A stretch of 21,733 nucleotides of DNA from an uncultured bacterium (GTDB lineage Bacteria > Actinomycetota > Coriobacteriia > Coriobacteriales > Coriobacteriaceae): positions 1 through 21,733 of the forward strand of contig CAJMMX010000040.1 of the NCBI GenBank assembly GCA_905214615.1. The letters are read 5' to 3'. The position numbers and the translations under genes were made by a program. Shown here piece by piece: positions 10,183 through 16,669 of this stretch. The notes beneath the pieces were generated by a model. It was not told where the DNA came from, did no database searches, and worked only from the letters and a program-made list of their open reading frames with translations. Position 1 is the first letter of the stretch; each line of letters opens with the position of its first letter.

Positions 10183-11469
10183 TTACTTCCAGAATCGGTT
10201 GATGATCTGCTCGCGATCGGCGCCGACGCCAATGAACGTCACGCGGGTGTGTGCCAGATCCTCGATAAACGCCACGTAGTCCTGAGCCTCCTGCGGCAGC
10301 TCGTCAAAGCTGCGGCAACCGGTGATATCGCACTTCCAGCCCGGGAGCTCCTCGTAGATGGGTTTGGCATGCTCAAAGCGCACCTGGTGCTCAGGCACGC
10401 TCGTGTAACGCTCGCCATCGACGTCATAGGCAACGCATACCTTAATGGTGTCGAAGGCCGAAAGCACGTCGAGCTTGGTCATGGCGATGTCGGTGAGGCC
10501 GTTGACGCGCGAGGCATAGTTGGCGATAGGGCCGTCAAACCAGCCGCAACGACGACGGCGACCGGTGGTCACGCCGTACTCGTGGCCCTCCTCGGTCAGC
10601 GTGTGGCCGGCCTCGGACTCATAGGAAAGCTCGGTGGGCATGGGGCCCGAACCGACGCGGGTGATATAGGCCTTCATGACGCCCAGCACGCGGTCGACAT
10701 TCTTCATACCGACGCCGGAGCCGGTGATGGCGCCGCCGGCGGTGCAATTGGAAGACGTCACGTACGGATAGGTGCCGTGATCGATGTCGAGCAGCGTCGC
10801 CTGGGCACCCTCGAACAGCAGGTCCTTGCCCTCATCGATCATGTTGTTGAGCAGCAGGCTCGTCTCGGTGATGTAGGGGCGCAGGCGCTCGGCCATGGGC
10901 AGGTACTCGTCGCAGATCTGGTCCACGGTGTAGGTGGGCAGGTGGTAGATGAGCTCGAGCTCGGGATTCACGCGGGCAAGAGCAGTCTCCAGCTTGTCGC
11001 GGAACAGCGCCTCGTCCAGCATGTCCTGCATGCGCAGGCCGATGCGGGCCATCTTGTCCTGGTAGCACGGACCGATGCCGCGCTTGGTGGTACCGATGTT
11101 CTTCTTGCCGAGCTTCTGCTCAAAAGCACCATCCAGATCGATGTGGTACGGCATGATGATGTGCGCGTTGCCACTGATCTTGAGGTTCTTGGTGGTGATG
11201 CCGTCGGCCTCGAACATGTCAATCTCCTCAAGGACAACCTTGGGGTTGACGACGCAGCCGTTACCGATCACCGACACATGGTCGGAATACATGATGCCGG
11301 AGGGCACCTGGTGCAGGCCGTACTTCTTGCCGTTGACGACGATGGTGTGGCCGGCGTTATTACCGCCCGAATAGCGCACGACGGCATCGAAGTCGCCGGC
11401 GACCAGGTCGCAAATCTTACCCTTGCCCTCATCGCCCCACTGGGCACCGACCAAAACGGTTGACGGCAT
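10183..11469 (-). CDS. purA: Adenylosuccinate synthetase
   Basis: PurA condenses IMP and aspartate with GTP to form adenylosuccinate, the first step from IMP to AMP. The 428-aa length is typical. The glycine-rich loop GDEGKGK (12-18) and NNAGHTIV (with His41) carry the equivalents of the catalytic Asp13 and His41 known for this family. Further conserved blocks are GTTKRGIGPCYQDK, FEGAQATLLDIDHGTYPYVTS and VTTGRRRRCGWFD, and the C-terminal region is complete. The ATG at 11469 has AAGGAG seven bases upstream. It sits 93 bases after dnaB with a promoter-like sequence in between, and upstream of purD. Confidence 0.98.
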   Translation of the reverse strand: MPSTVLVGAQWGDEGKGKICDLVAGDFDAVVRYSGGNNAGHTIVVNGKKYGLHQVPSGIMYSDHVSVIGNGCVVNPKVVLEEIDMFEADGITTKNLKISGNAHIIMPYHIDLDGAFEQKLGKKNIGTTKRGIGPCYQDKMARIGLRMQDMLDEALFRDKLETALARVNPELELIYHLPTYTVDQICDEYLPMAERLRPYITETSLLLNNMIDEGKDLLFEGAQATLLDIDHGTYPYVTSSNCTAGGAITGSGVGMKNVDRVLGVMKAYITRVGSGPMPTELSYESEAGHTLTEEGHEYGVTTGRRRRCGWFDGPIANYASRVNGLTDIAMTKLDVLSAFDTIKVCVAYDVDGERYTSVPEHQVRFEHAKPIYEELPGWKCDITGCRSFDELPQEAQDYVAFIEDLAHTRVTFIGVGADREQIINRFWK

Positions 11470-11535
11470 GTTTACTCCTTACATTCATGGACTGTCTACG
11501 CGCCACGCCGGCACGCAGAAGCACAAAACATTCCC

Positions 11536-11564
11536 AGTATACCCGTGCAACGGGCGCCTGTCCT
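11536..11564 (-). promoter_or_regulatory. Putative purA promoter
   Basis: On the minus strand AGGACA (11559-11564) is followed after 17 bases by a near-consensus -10 TATACT (11536-11541). This predicts a transcript starting about 60 bases before purA. The -35 overlaps the dnaB stop codon. The -35 is weak (xxGACA), but the -10 and spacing are good, so purA may be transcribed separately from dnaB. Confidence 0.5.
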
Positions 11565-12954
11565 ACTCCTCGGTATGCGCCCCATCAAGCTCATAGAACT
11601 TGGTGGATGCCGGCAGGAACATCAGGTCGACGTCACCGATCGGGCCCGAACGGTTCTTGGCCACGACGATACGCGTAACGCCCTCGTCGGGTCGATCGTC
11701 ACGCGAGGCCTCGGCCTCGTCGGCGGAGCGGTCCAAGAACATAACGATGTCGGCGTCCTGCTCGATGGAGCCCGATTCACGCAGGTCGGAAAGCTGCGGG
11801 CGTTTGCCGGTACGGGACTCGACCTGACGCGACAGCTGCGACAGCGCGATCAACGGAATCTTGAGCTCCTTGGCCATGATCTTTAAACCACGCGACATCT
11901 CGGAGACCTCGACGGTACGGCTCTCGAAGCGACGCCCCGGCGGAGGACTCACCAGCTGCAGGTAGTCCAGGATAATGATGGCCTTCTCCTTGTTGTGAAG
12001 CATGCGGCGGCTCTTGGCGCGGATCTCGGTCACCGTGGTGCCGGGCGTATCGTCAATCAGAATGTCGAGCTTAGACAAAGTCTGCGTGGCCTCGTTGATA
12101 TTGGCCCACTGCTCGGGGCTAATGCGGCCCGTACGGAAGTCGCTGATCGAAATCATGGCGTAGGCGCAAATCAGGCGCTGGGCAATTTCCTTGCCCGACA
12201 TCTCCAGCGAAAAGAAGCCAACGGTATAGCCCGCAGCGGCGGCATTCAGCGCCAGGTTCAGAGCGAACGACGTCTTACCCACGGCAGGGCGGGCGCCGAT
12301 AATGATGAGCTGGCCCTCGCGGAAACCCATAAGCATGCGGTCGAGCGACGGGAAGCCGGTGGGCACGCCCGCGGCCTGTCCGCCGGCCTTACACACTTCC
12401 TCGGCCTCGTTATAGGCCTCGACCATAAACTCGGTCAGTGTCTTATAGCTCGACTTGACCTCGCGCGCCGTGACCTTGAGCAGCTTGCTCTCGGCCAGCT
12501 CCACGACCTCTTTGGTGTCGGTAGGGGCGTTATAGGCCAGTGCGTTGATCTCGTTGGTGGCACCGATCAGCTCGCGTAGCATCGAGTCGCGACGGACGAT
12601 GGCGGCATGGTGCTGCCAGTTCACGAGCGACAGGGTCTGACCCATCAGCTCCAAAATGTAGGCCTCGCCGCCCACGGCATCAAGCTTGTTGATGCTGCGC
12701 AGGTAATCGATCAGCGAGATAGAGTCGATGGGAATGCGGCTGTTGTACATATCGACCATCGCGGTGTAGATGGTCTTATGAATGGGCCGGTAGAAGTCAT
12801 CGGGCTGCAGCTCGACCTGGGCCTCCTCGACCACCTCGGGCGACAGCAGCATGGCGGCCAGTACATTGGCCTCTGCATCTTGGTTTTGAGGGAGACCCAA
12901 CTTGGAGCCACGGTCCTCGACCGTCAGCCCCGTCTCCCTTTCATCATATGCCAT
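11563..12954 (-). CDS. dnaB: Replicative DNA helicase
   Basis: DnaB is the hexameric helicase that unwinds DNA at the replication fork. The 463-aa protein has the N-terminal DnaB domain (about residues 20-125, from PQNQDAEANVLAAML), a linker, and the RecA-fold motor from about 190. The motor has Walker A GARPAVGKTS (220-229), Glu251 in FFSLEMS, Walker B IIILDYLQL (326-334), and the LSQLSRQVE and DLRESGSIEQDAD blocks. No intein or insertion is present. Three ATGs lie close together; MAYDERETG (12954) is chosen because GAGGA is five bases upstream, while it would be too close to or overlap the other two. It follows the rplI terminator by about 160 bases, so it probably has its own promoter, which I cannot place firmly. 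Confidence 0.97.
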   Translation of the reverse strand: MAYDERETGLTVEDRGSKLGLPQNQDAEANVLAAMLLSPEVVEEAQVELQPDDFYRPIHKTIYTAMVDMYNSRIPIDSISLIDYLRSINKLDAVGGEAYILELMGQTLSLVNWQHHAAIVRRDSMLRELIGATNEINALAYNAPTDTKEVVELAESKLLKVTAREVKSSYKTLTEFMVEAYNEAEEVCKAGGQAAGVPTGFPSLDRMLMGFREGQLIIIGARPAVGKTSFALNLALNAAAAGYTVGFFSLEMSGKEIAQRLICAYAMISISDFRTGRISPEQWANINEATQTLSKLDILIDDTPGTTVTEIRAKSRRMLHNKEKAIIILDYLQLVSPPPGRRFESRTVEVSEMSRGLKIMAKELKIPLIALSQLSRQVESRTGKRPQLSDLRESGSIEQDADIVMFLDRSADEAEASRDDRPDEGVTRIVVAKNRSGPIGDVDLMFLPASTKFYELDGAHTEE

Positions 12955-13109
12955 GAGCATCCTCATTCATATCGCTTGCGAGCATCCATAGTATCAGCCA
13001 CAGTCCCAAAACGGGCCGCGCCCCGGCAATCATCACCGAACGAAACGGATGAACGGTCCCGTGTATAGGACTTCGACGCAACGCCTGCCATGACGCTCGC
13101 TGAGCGTAG

Positions 13110-13146
13110 AAAACAAAAGGGCGCCCTGGTCTCCCAGAGCGCCCTT
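13110..13146 (-). terminator. Terminator after rplI
   Basis: The 8-bp stem AAGGGCGC/GCGCCCTT (13117-13124 with 13139-13146) continues inward as CTGG/CCAG. On the minus strand it runs into TTTTGTTTTC. It lies 32 bases after the L9 stop codon and closes the rpsF-ssb-rpsR-rplI group. Confidence 0.88.
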
Positions 13147-13178
13147 CTTAGAACAAGATTGTTGCGTTGCAGCAAATG

Positions 13179-13718
13179 CTACTCGGCAGCAGCCTCAGTC
13201 TCGACCTCGGCGGTCTCGGCCTCGGCGACCTCAGCGGCCTCCTCAGCCTCAGCCTCGGCAGCGAGCTCCTCGGCGGTAACGCCAACGAGAACGACAACCT
13301 CGGCCTTGATCTCGCGGTACAGCGAGATGGCAACGGTGTGGGCACCGGCAACCTTGATGGGCTTACCGAGCTCGACGCGCTTGCGGTCGATGTCCATACC
13401 GAGCTGAGCCTTGATGGCGTCAGCGATCATAGCGGCGGTAACGGAGCCAAAGAGGATGCCCTCGTCGCCGACCTTGACGTCAACGGTGACCGTCTTGCCC
13501 TCGAAGGCAGCCTTGGTCTCGTTGGCGGTAGCCAGACGGACGGCCTCGCGCTTGGCGATGTTGTTGCGACGCTCGTCAAGCTGCTTGAGGTTGCCCTTGG
13601 TGGCGGCAACAGCGAGCTTCTTGGGGAACAGGAAGTTCTCAGCGTAACCCTGAGCGACCTCTACGACGTCACCCTCGCCGCCCTTGCCCTTGATCTCATC
13701 GAGAAGAATAACCTTCAT
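13179..13718 (-). CDS. rplI: Large-subunit ribosomal protein L9 (bL9)
   Basis: L9 binds 23S rRNA near the L1 stalk and helps maintain reading frame. The N-terminal domain is unmistakable (MKVILLDEIKGKGGEGDVVEV followed by AQGYAENFLFPKKLA), then the long helix and the C-terminal domain with FGSVTAAMIADAI. At 179 aa it is longer than the usual roughly 150. The extra roughly 30 residues at the C-terminus are almost only Ala, Glu, Val and Thr, giving an acidic tail. It lies 15 bases downstream of rpsR in the ribosomal-protein/ssb group and is followed by a strong terminator. Confidence 0.97.
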   Translation of the reverse strand: MKVILLDEIKGKGGEGDVVEVAQGYAENFLFPKKLAVAATKGNLKQLDERRNNIAKREAVRLATANETKAAFEGKTVTVDVKVGDEGILFGSVTAAMIADAIKAQLGMDIDRKRVELGKPIKVAGAHTVAISLYREIKAEVVVLVGVTAEELAAEAEAEEAAEVAEAETAEVETEAAAE

Positions 13719-13733
13719 GATGCGTCTCCCTTC

Positions 13734-14000
13734 TTAGCCGCGGTCGCGGTTGCCACGAGAGGAAACCACGGGGACGGTGTACGGCAGGAGAGCCATCTCG
13801 CGGGCGCGCTTGATGGCGTTGGCGATGTCATGCTGATGCTGCGTGCAAGCGCCAGTGACGCGACGGGGCTTGATCTTGCCACGGTCGGTCATGTACTTAC
13901 GGAGAAGCTGAGTGTCCTTATAGTCGATGAACTCAGTGTTCTCCTTGCAGAACTGGCAGTACTTACGACGCGGCTGACGTGCAGAAAAATCATTAGCCAT
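13734..14000 (-). CDS. rpsR: Small-subunit ribosomal protein S18 (bS18), zinc-type
   Basis: S18 pairs with S6 on the 30S platform. The 88-aa product has the core RRKYCQFCKENTEFIDYKD and RGKIKPRRVTGACTQHQHD. Cys15, Cys18, Cys52 and His55 form the set expected to bind zinc in the zinc-containing form of S18. The frame extends upstream to 14051, but homology starts at MANDFSARQ and AAAGGT lies eight bases before that ATG. It sits between ssb and rplI, as in many bacteria. Confidence 0.97.
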   Translation of the reverse strand: MANDFSARQPRRKYCQFCKENTEFIDYKDTQLLRKYMTDRGKIKPRRVTGACTQHQHDIANAIKRAREMALLPYTVPVVSSRGNRDRG

Positions 14001-14072
14001 GTCAAAATACCTTTCGTTTGGCAACTTCGGCGAACCGAAGCCGCCTCTCACTCAAAAATAGGTGAACAGCCC

Positions 14073-14525
14073 TTAAAACGGGATGTCCTCATCGTAGACG
14101 TCGACCGCGGGCGGCGTAGCCACCGGTGCGGCAGGACGTGCTGCGGGCGCGGGGGCTGCGGGGGCGTAACCGCCCTGATCGTAGCCACCCTGGCCACCAC
14201 GGGAGCTCATAAACTCGATCTCATCGACGATGACCTCAAGCTTGCTCCGGCGCTGGCCGTCGCGCTCCCAAGAGCTGTAGCGCAGCTTGCCCTCGATCGC
14301 GACCTTGTTTCCCTTTGCCAGGAAACGGCTCACGGCCTCGGCGCGCGTGCCGAACATAGTGCAGTCGACAAAGTTGGGATAGTCCTCCCACTCGCCAGTC
14401 TGCGGGTTGCGGCGACGATCGTTCACGGCGACGCCAAAGGACAGAACCTGGGTTCCGCCGGCGGTGGCGCGCAGCTCGGGATCACGCGTGAGGTTACCGG
14501 TGATGTTCACTCGATTGATGCTCAT
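14073..14525 (-). CDS. ssb: Single-stranded DNA-binding protein
   Basis: SSB coats single-stranded DNA in replication, repair and recombination. The 150-aa protein has the OB-fold at about residues 1-105 (MSINRVNITGNLTRDPELR, then FVDCTMFGTRAEAVSRFLAKG and the LEVIVDEIEFM strand). A Gly/Pro/Ala-rich flexible linker follows, and the protein ends in DEDIPF, the tip that recruits partner proteins. Its location between rpsF and rpsR marks it as the housekeeping copy. Confidence 0.97.
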   Translation of the reverse strand: MSINRVNITGNLTRDPELRATAGGTQVLSFGVAVNDRRRNPQTGEWEDYPNFVDCTMFGTRAEAVSRFLAKGNKVAIEGKLRYSSWERDGQRRSKLEVIVDEIEFMSSRGGQGGYDQGGYAPAAPAPAARPAAPVATPPAVDVYDEDIPF

Positions 14526-14573
14526 AACTCACTACTTCCTCTTGGGGCACAAGCCCAGTCCAAAACGACAGTC

Positions 14574-14867
14574 TTACTCCTGGTCGTCGCGACGGACGAT
14601 CATGTGGCGGACCACAGCATCGGTGATGCGCAGGACGCGATCAAGCTCGGCGATCTGGGTAGGATCTGCGTGGAAGTTGATGAGGGTGTAGTCACCATCG
14701 GTGAGGTCGTTGATCTCGTAGGCGAGCTTGCGCTTGCCCCACTCGTCAACGGAGTCGACCTTGCCAGCGCCCTCAGCGATCGTGGTATCGATACGCTTCA
14801 TAACAGCGAGACGAGTCTCGGGGTCGAGCGACGGGTCAACAAAGAACAGCAGTTCATAAGCCTTCAT
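14574..14867 (-). CDS. rpsF: Small-subunit ribosomal protein S6 (bS6)
   Basis: The 97-aa protein matches S6 throughout: MKAYELLFFVDPSLDPE, the GKVDSVDEWGKRKLAYEIND segment, and TLINFHADPTQIAELDR with IVRRDDQE at the end. S6 forms a heterodimer with S18 on the 30S platform. The ATG at 14867 has a strong GAGGAGGTG ribosome site; the in-frame ATG 21 bases upstream would place that site inside the protein. It is the first gene of rpsF-ssb-rpsR-rplI and has a recognisable promoter and a leader hairpin upstream. Confidence 0.97.
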   Translation of the reverse strand: MKAYELLFFVDPSLDPETRLAVMKRIDTTIAEGAGKVDSVDEWGKRKLAYEINDLTDGDYTLINFHADPTQIAELDRVLRITDAVVRHMIVRRDDQE

Positions 14868-14893
14868 ATTGTCACCTCCTCTGGGCAAATGTG

Positions 14894-14922
14894 GCTTCAG
14901 GTCGTGAAGGTGCGCCTGAAGC
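14894..14922 (-). promoter_or_regulatory. rpsF leader hairpin, possible S6:S18 autoregulatory site
   Basis: The 8-bp stem GCTTCAGG/CCTGAAGC (14894-14901 with 14915-14922) lies in the predicted rpsF 5' UTR, roughly 10 bases after the likely transcription start and 26 bases before the start codon. Many bacteria control this operon through a leader that binds the S6:S18 complex. The position fits, but I do not clearly see the CCG bulge of the described motif, so assignment is tentative. Confidence 0.4.
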
Positions 14923-14938
14923 AGGAAAAGACTTGGTA

Positions 14939-14967
14939 ATAATATCTTTCAACCTCCCAGGCTGCAA
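14939..14967 (-). promoter_or_regulatory. rpsF: rpsF operon promoter
   Basis: On the minus strand a -35 TTGCAG (14962-14967) and a -10 TATTAT (14939-14944) are exactly 17 bases apart. Transcription would begin near 14932, about 65 bases before the rpsF start codon. The -35 overlaps one arm of a small GCTGCA/TGCAGC hairpin. Confidence 0.65.
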
Positions 14968-15316
14968 GAATGTGCAGCTACAACCTCATGACCTCCACAT
15001 ATGTCCATACTCACACGGCACTTCATGCGTCTTCCAACCAAATGCTGACCAAATGCTTGACGGAACTGTGGACAAGATACGGCGCTGCGGGGACAAACCA
15101 AATCAAACTGCAGGTCAGCCATTGCAAGGCTGTGGTCGCAAAATGCATACCAGTGGCTCACAACACCGTTCAAATATTTTTAAAATTGCTGCCACGTCGT
15201 CTATAAATACCTATTTTGAACAATTTGTTGTATGCAGCCATGCTGGTCAGAGCCCGTTTTTGACCTTCTCGATCCCGTCACGAAGCCAAGCGATTCAAAA
15301 AATGCCAACTTTTCTG
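14968..15316. other. Intergenic spacer without a gene, between divergent rpsF and tRNA-Ser
   Basis: This stretch separates the rpsF promoter on the minus strand from the tRNA-Ser promoter on the plus strand. Its AT content is visibly higher than in the neighbouring genes, especially at about 15170-15240. Reading frames that cross it have no ribosome site, unlikely composition, and run into the tRNA. I see no convincing protein, RNA gene or repeat here. Confidence 0.6.
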
Positions 15317-15345
15317 TTTGCACTTTGCGATTCCTCGTGTATACT
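15317..15345 (+). promoter_or_regulatory. Promoter of the tRNA-Ser pair
   Basis: TTTGCA (15317-15322) and TATACT (15340-15345) are separated by 17 bases, close to the sigma-70-type consensus. Transcription would begin near 15352, about 10 bases before the tRNA-Ser(GGA) 5' end. Confidence 0.7.
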
Positions 15346-15361
15346 GACTTTCGCATTTAAC

Positions 15362-15452
15362 GGAGAGTTGTCCGAGTGGCCGAAGGAGCACGATTGGAAA
15401 TCGTGTAGGCGTCAAAAGCGTCTCCAGGGTTCAAATCCCTGACTCTCCGCCA
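15362..15452 (+). tRNA. tRNA-Ser(GGA)
   Basis: The 7-bp acceptor GGAGAGT (15362-15368) pairs with ACTCTCC (15442-15448), followed by discriminator G and an encoded CCA. The anticodon stem CACGA/TCGTG holds loop TTGGAAA with anticodon GGA at 15396-15398. A long variable arm (GCGTC/AAAA/GCGTC region) and the TTCAAAT T-loop complete a class II tRNA of 91 nt. It reads UCC and UCU. Confidence 0.97.
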
Positions 15453-15460
15453 GTTAATTC

Positions 15461-15491
15461 CAAAGCAGGCCTTCGAGCCTGCTTTGTTTTT
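15461..15491 (+). terminator. Terminator after tRNA-Ser(GGA)
   Basis: A perfect 10-bp stem CAAAGCAGGC/GCCTGCTTTG (15461-15470 with 15477-15486) with a six-base loop is followed by five T residues (15487-15491). It starts nine bases after the tRNA and stops ten bases before the next one. The second tRNA therefore depends on read-through or its own promoter. Confidence 0.9.
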
Positions 15492-15500
15492 ACCCCACGC

Positions 15501-15591
15501 GGAGGGGTGGCAGAGTGGTTGAATGCGGCGGTCTCGAAAACCGTTTGGCCTGTATAAGGTCACGAGGGTTCGAATCCCTCCTCCTCCGCCA
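15501..15591 (+). tRNA. tRNA-Ser(CGA)
   Basis: The acceptor GGAGGGG (15501-15507) pairs with CTCCTCC (15582-15588, one G-T). Discriminator G and encoded CCA follow. The anticodon stem GCGGT/ACCGT holds loop CTCGAAA with anticodon CGA at 15535-15537. A long variable arm and the GAGGG-TTCGAAT-CCCTC T-arm show a class II serine tRNA. It reads UCG. Confidence 0.97.
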
Positions 15592-15602
15592 TTTTGGTTG
15601 AG

Positions 15603-15633
15603 AAAGCTCCCAACAACGGGAGCTTTTTTGTTT
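15603..15633 (+). terminator. Terminator after tRNA-Ser(CGA)
   Basis: The stem AAAGCTCCC/GGGAGCTTT (15603-15611 with 15618-15626) with loop AACAAC is followed by a T-rich tail (TTTTTTGTTT). It lies 11 bases after the tRNA 3' end. Confidence 0.93.
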
Positions 15634-15655
15634 AGAGTCCCTTACAAGCAAATAC

Positions 15656-15680
15656 GGCGGAGGAGGAGGGGTTCGAACCC
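15656..15680 (-). pseudogene. Inverted fragment resembling the 3' end of tRNA-Ser
   Basis: Read on the minus strand, this 25-base stretch is GGGTTCGAACCCC, then TCCTCCTCCGCC. It closely copies the T-arm and acceptor 3' strand of the tRNA-Ser(CGA) that ends at 15591, in opposite orientation. The T-stem pairing is imperfect and no anticodon arm or 5' half follows, so it is not a functional tRNA. It may be a remnant of a rearranged or integrated tRNA 3' end. Confidence 0.5.
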
Positions 15681-15693
15681 GCCCTTCCCTCAA

Positions 15694-15758
15694 AAACATG
15701 TACGTCAGCCTCCAAAACCGACATTTTTCGACATCTTTGAAGGCTGATGTACATGTTT
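15694..15758. repeat. 65-nt hairpin with 23-nt arms
   Basis: Arms 15694-15716 and 15736-15758 pair at 22 of 23 positions (one of them G-T, one mismatch). The core halves are ACATGTACGTCAGCCT and AGGCTGATGTACATGT. The 19-nt loop contains two copies of CGACAT. There is no T-tract on either side, so it is not a standard terminator. It lies in the 282-base gap between tRNA-Ser(CGA) and the next gene, directly beside the tRNA-like fragment. Confidence 0.6.
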
Positions 15759-15873
15759 GGTACCCATGACCGTTCCCAGTCCCTACCGTTTGCCGAGCAA
15801 TAGGGTCTCAATCGCCTCCAACCATGTACTATGTACGGGCATTGTTCAAACCCGAGAATCAAAGGACCTCATC

Positions 15874-16563
15874 TTGCCCGTCGTCGCCGCTATGACTGTT
15901 ACTTCACACGCCTCGGATGCCATGGTCGCTATCCCATTTTGGCTCGAGATGTTCGCCGTTGTCGCGGCATCGATCTCGGGCGTGCTGGTCGCTCGCGAGC
16001 ACAAGCTCGACCTGGTGGGCGCGGTCGCGCTCGCGGTGGTCTGCGGTCTGGGCGGCGGTCTTTTGCGCGATATGACGCTCCAGGTCGGCAACGTCTACAT
16101 CCTCAACCAGCCCATGGCACTACCGCTTTCCATCGCCACAGCCGCCATCATCTATATCTTCCCGGCAATCGTCGATAAGCCCGAAAAACTCATTCCCCTG
16201 CTCGACATCATCTCGGTCGGCATCTATGCAGCAACCGGCGCGGACAAGGCGTTGGTGTACGGATTTGCGCCCGCCGTATGTATCATGATGGGCTTCTTTA
16301 CCGCCGTGGGCGGCGGCATGCTGCGCGACGGCTTTATGGGCGTGGTCCCGGGCATTTTCCAACGCACCAACTTCTATGCCATCGCGGCCATCGCCGGATC
16401 GGCAAGCTATGTAGCCCTCGTCATGAGCGGCCTCATGAGCAATGTTGCCGCGCTGGTCGTATGCGTTGTGGTGACCATGGGGCTGCGCTGGCTATCACTG
16501 CGCTTTGACATTAAAAGCCCTACCGAGGAAGACATCGCGCGCTTTTTGCACCGTAAAAAGTAG
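15874..16563 (+). CDS. UPF0126/TRIC-type small membrane protein (YadS-like)
   Basis: The roughly 229-aa, seven-helix membrane protein has the internal duplication typical of this family: GGGLLRD (60-66) in the first repeat and GGGMLRD (146-152) in the second, each opening a new hydrophobic bundle. Members are related to trimeric intracellular cation channels; a glycine-uptake role has also been proposed for some, and the substrate here is unknown. The frame opens at 15757, but the family-like sequence begins late. A TTG at 15874 has AAAGGA seven bases upstream and is my preferred start; ATG at 15892 (MTVTSHASD) or 15940 is possible. It is a single gene 282 bases after the tRNAs and about 100 bases before the next gene on the same strand. 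Confidence 0.85.
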   Translation: MPVVAAMTVTSHASDAMVAIPFWLEMFAVVAASISGVLVAREHKLDLVGAVALAVVCGLGGGLLRDMTLQVGNVYILNQPMALPLSIATAAIIYIFPAIVDKPEKLIPLLDIISVGIYAATGADKALVYGFAPAVCIMMGFFTAVGGGMLRDGFMGVVPGIFQRTNFYAIAAIAGSASYVALVMSGLMSNVAALVVCVVVTMGLRWLSLRFDIKSPTEEDIARFLHRKK

Positions 16564-16632
16564 GTAGCACAGCACAACCCCTCGAAATGCAACCGAGAGA
16601 TTCTTTTAGAGCGCCCGCGCGGTGGGTACCCT

Positions 16633-16657
16633 GTTAGATACCTGTCGAGTATCTAAC
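16633..16657 (+). promoter_or_regulatory. Perfect 9-7-9 inverted repeat, candidate operator
   Basis: GTTAGATAC-N7-GTATCTAAC is a perfect inverted repeat (16633-16641 and 16649-16657) that ends 12 bases before the start codon of the bactofilin-like gene. It could be bound as DNA by a dimeric repressor or fold in the mRNA just ahead of the GAAGGA ribosome site. No regulator gene is nearby to suggest which. Confidence 0.5.
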
Positions 16658-16669
16658 GAAGGATTCACT

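Noticed and set aside
12955..13109. A promoter for dnaB in the gap after the rplI terminator
   Set aside because: TACTAT- and TATACA-like hexamers are present on the minus strand, but none has an acceptable -35 at 16-18 bases, so I did not list one.
13167..14939. A 590-codon plus-strand frame opposite rpsF-ssb-rpsR-rplI
   Set aside because: It spans four well-identified genes in antisense, including intergenic gaps. It has no ribosome site and no motif.
14891..15442. A plus-strand frame running into tRNA-Ser(GGA)
   Set aside because: It overlaps the rpsF leader, both promoters and the tRNA itself, so it cannot be a real gene.
15490..15862. Short frames around the tRNA-Ser genes on both strands
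   Set aside because: Their peptides simply translate tRNA sequence and the neighbouring hairpins.
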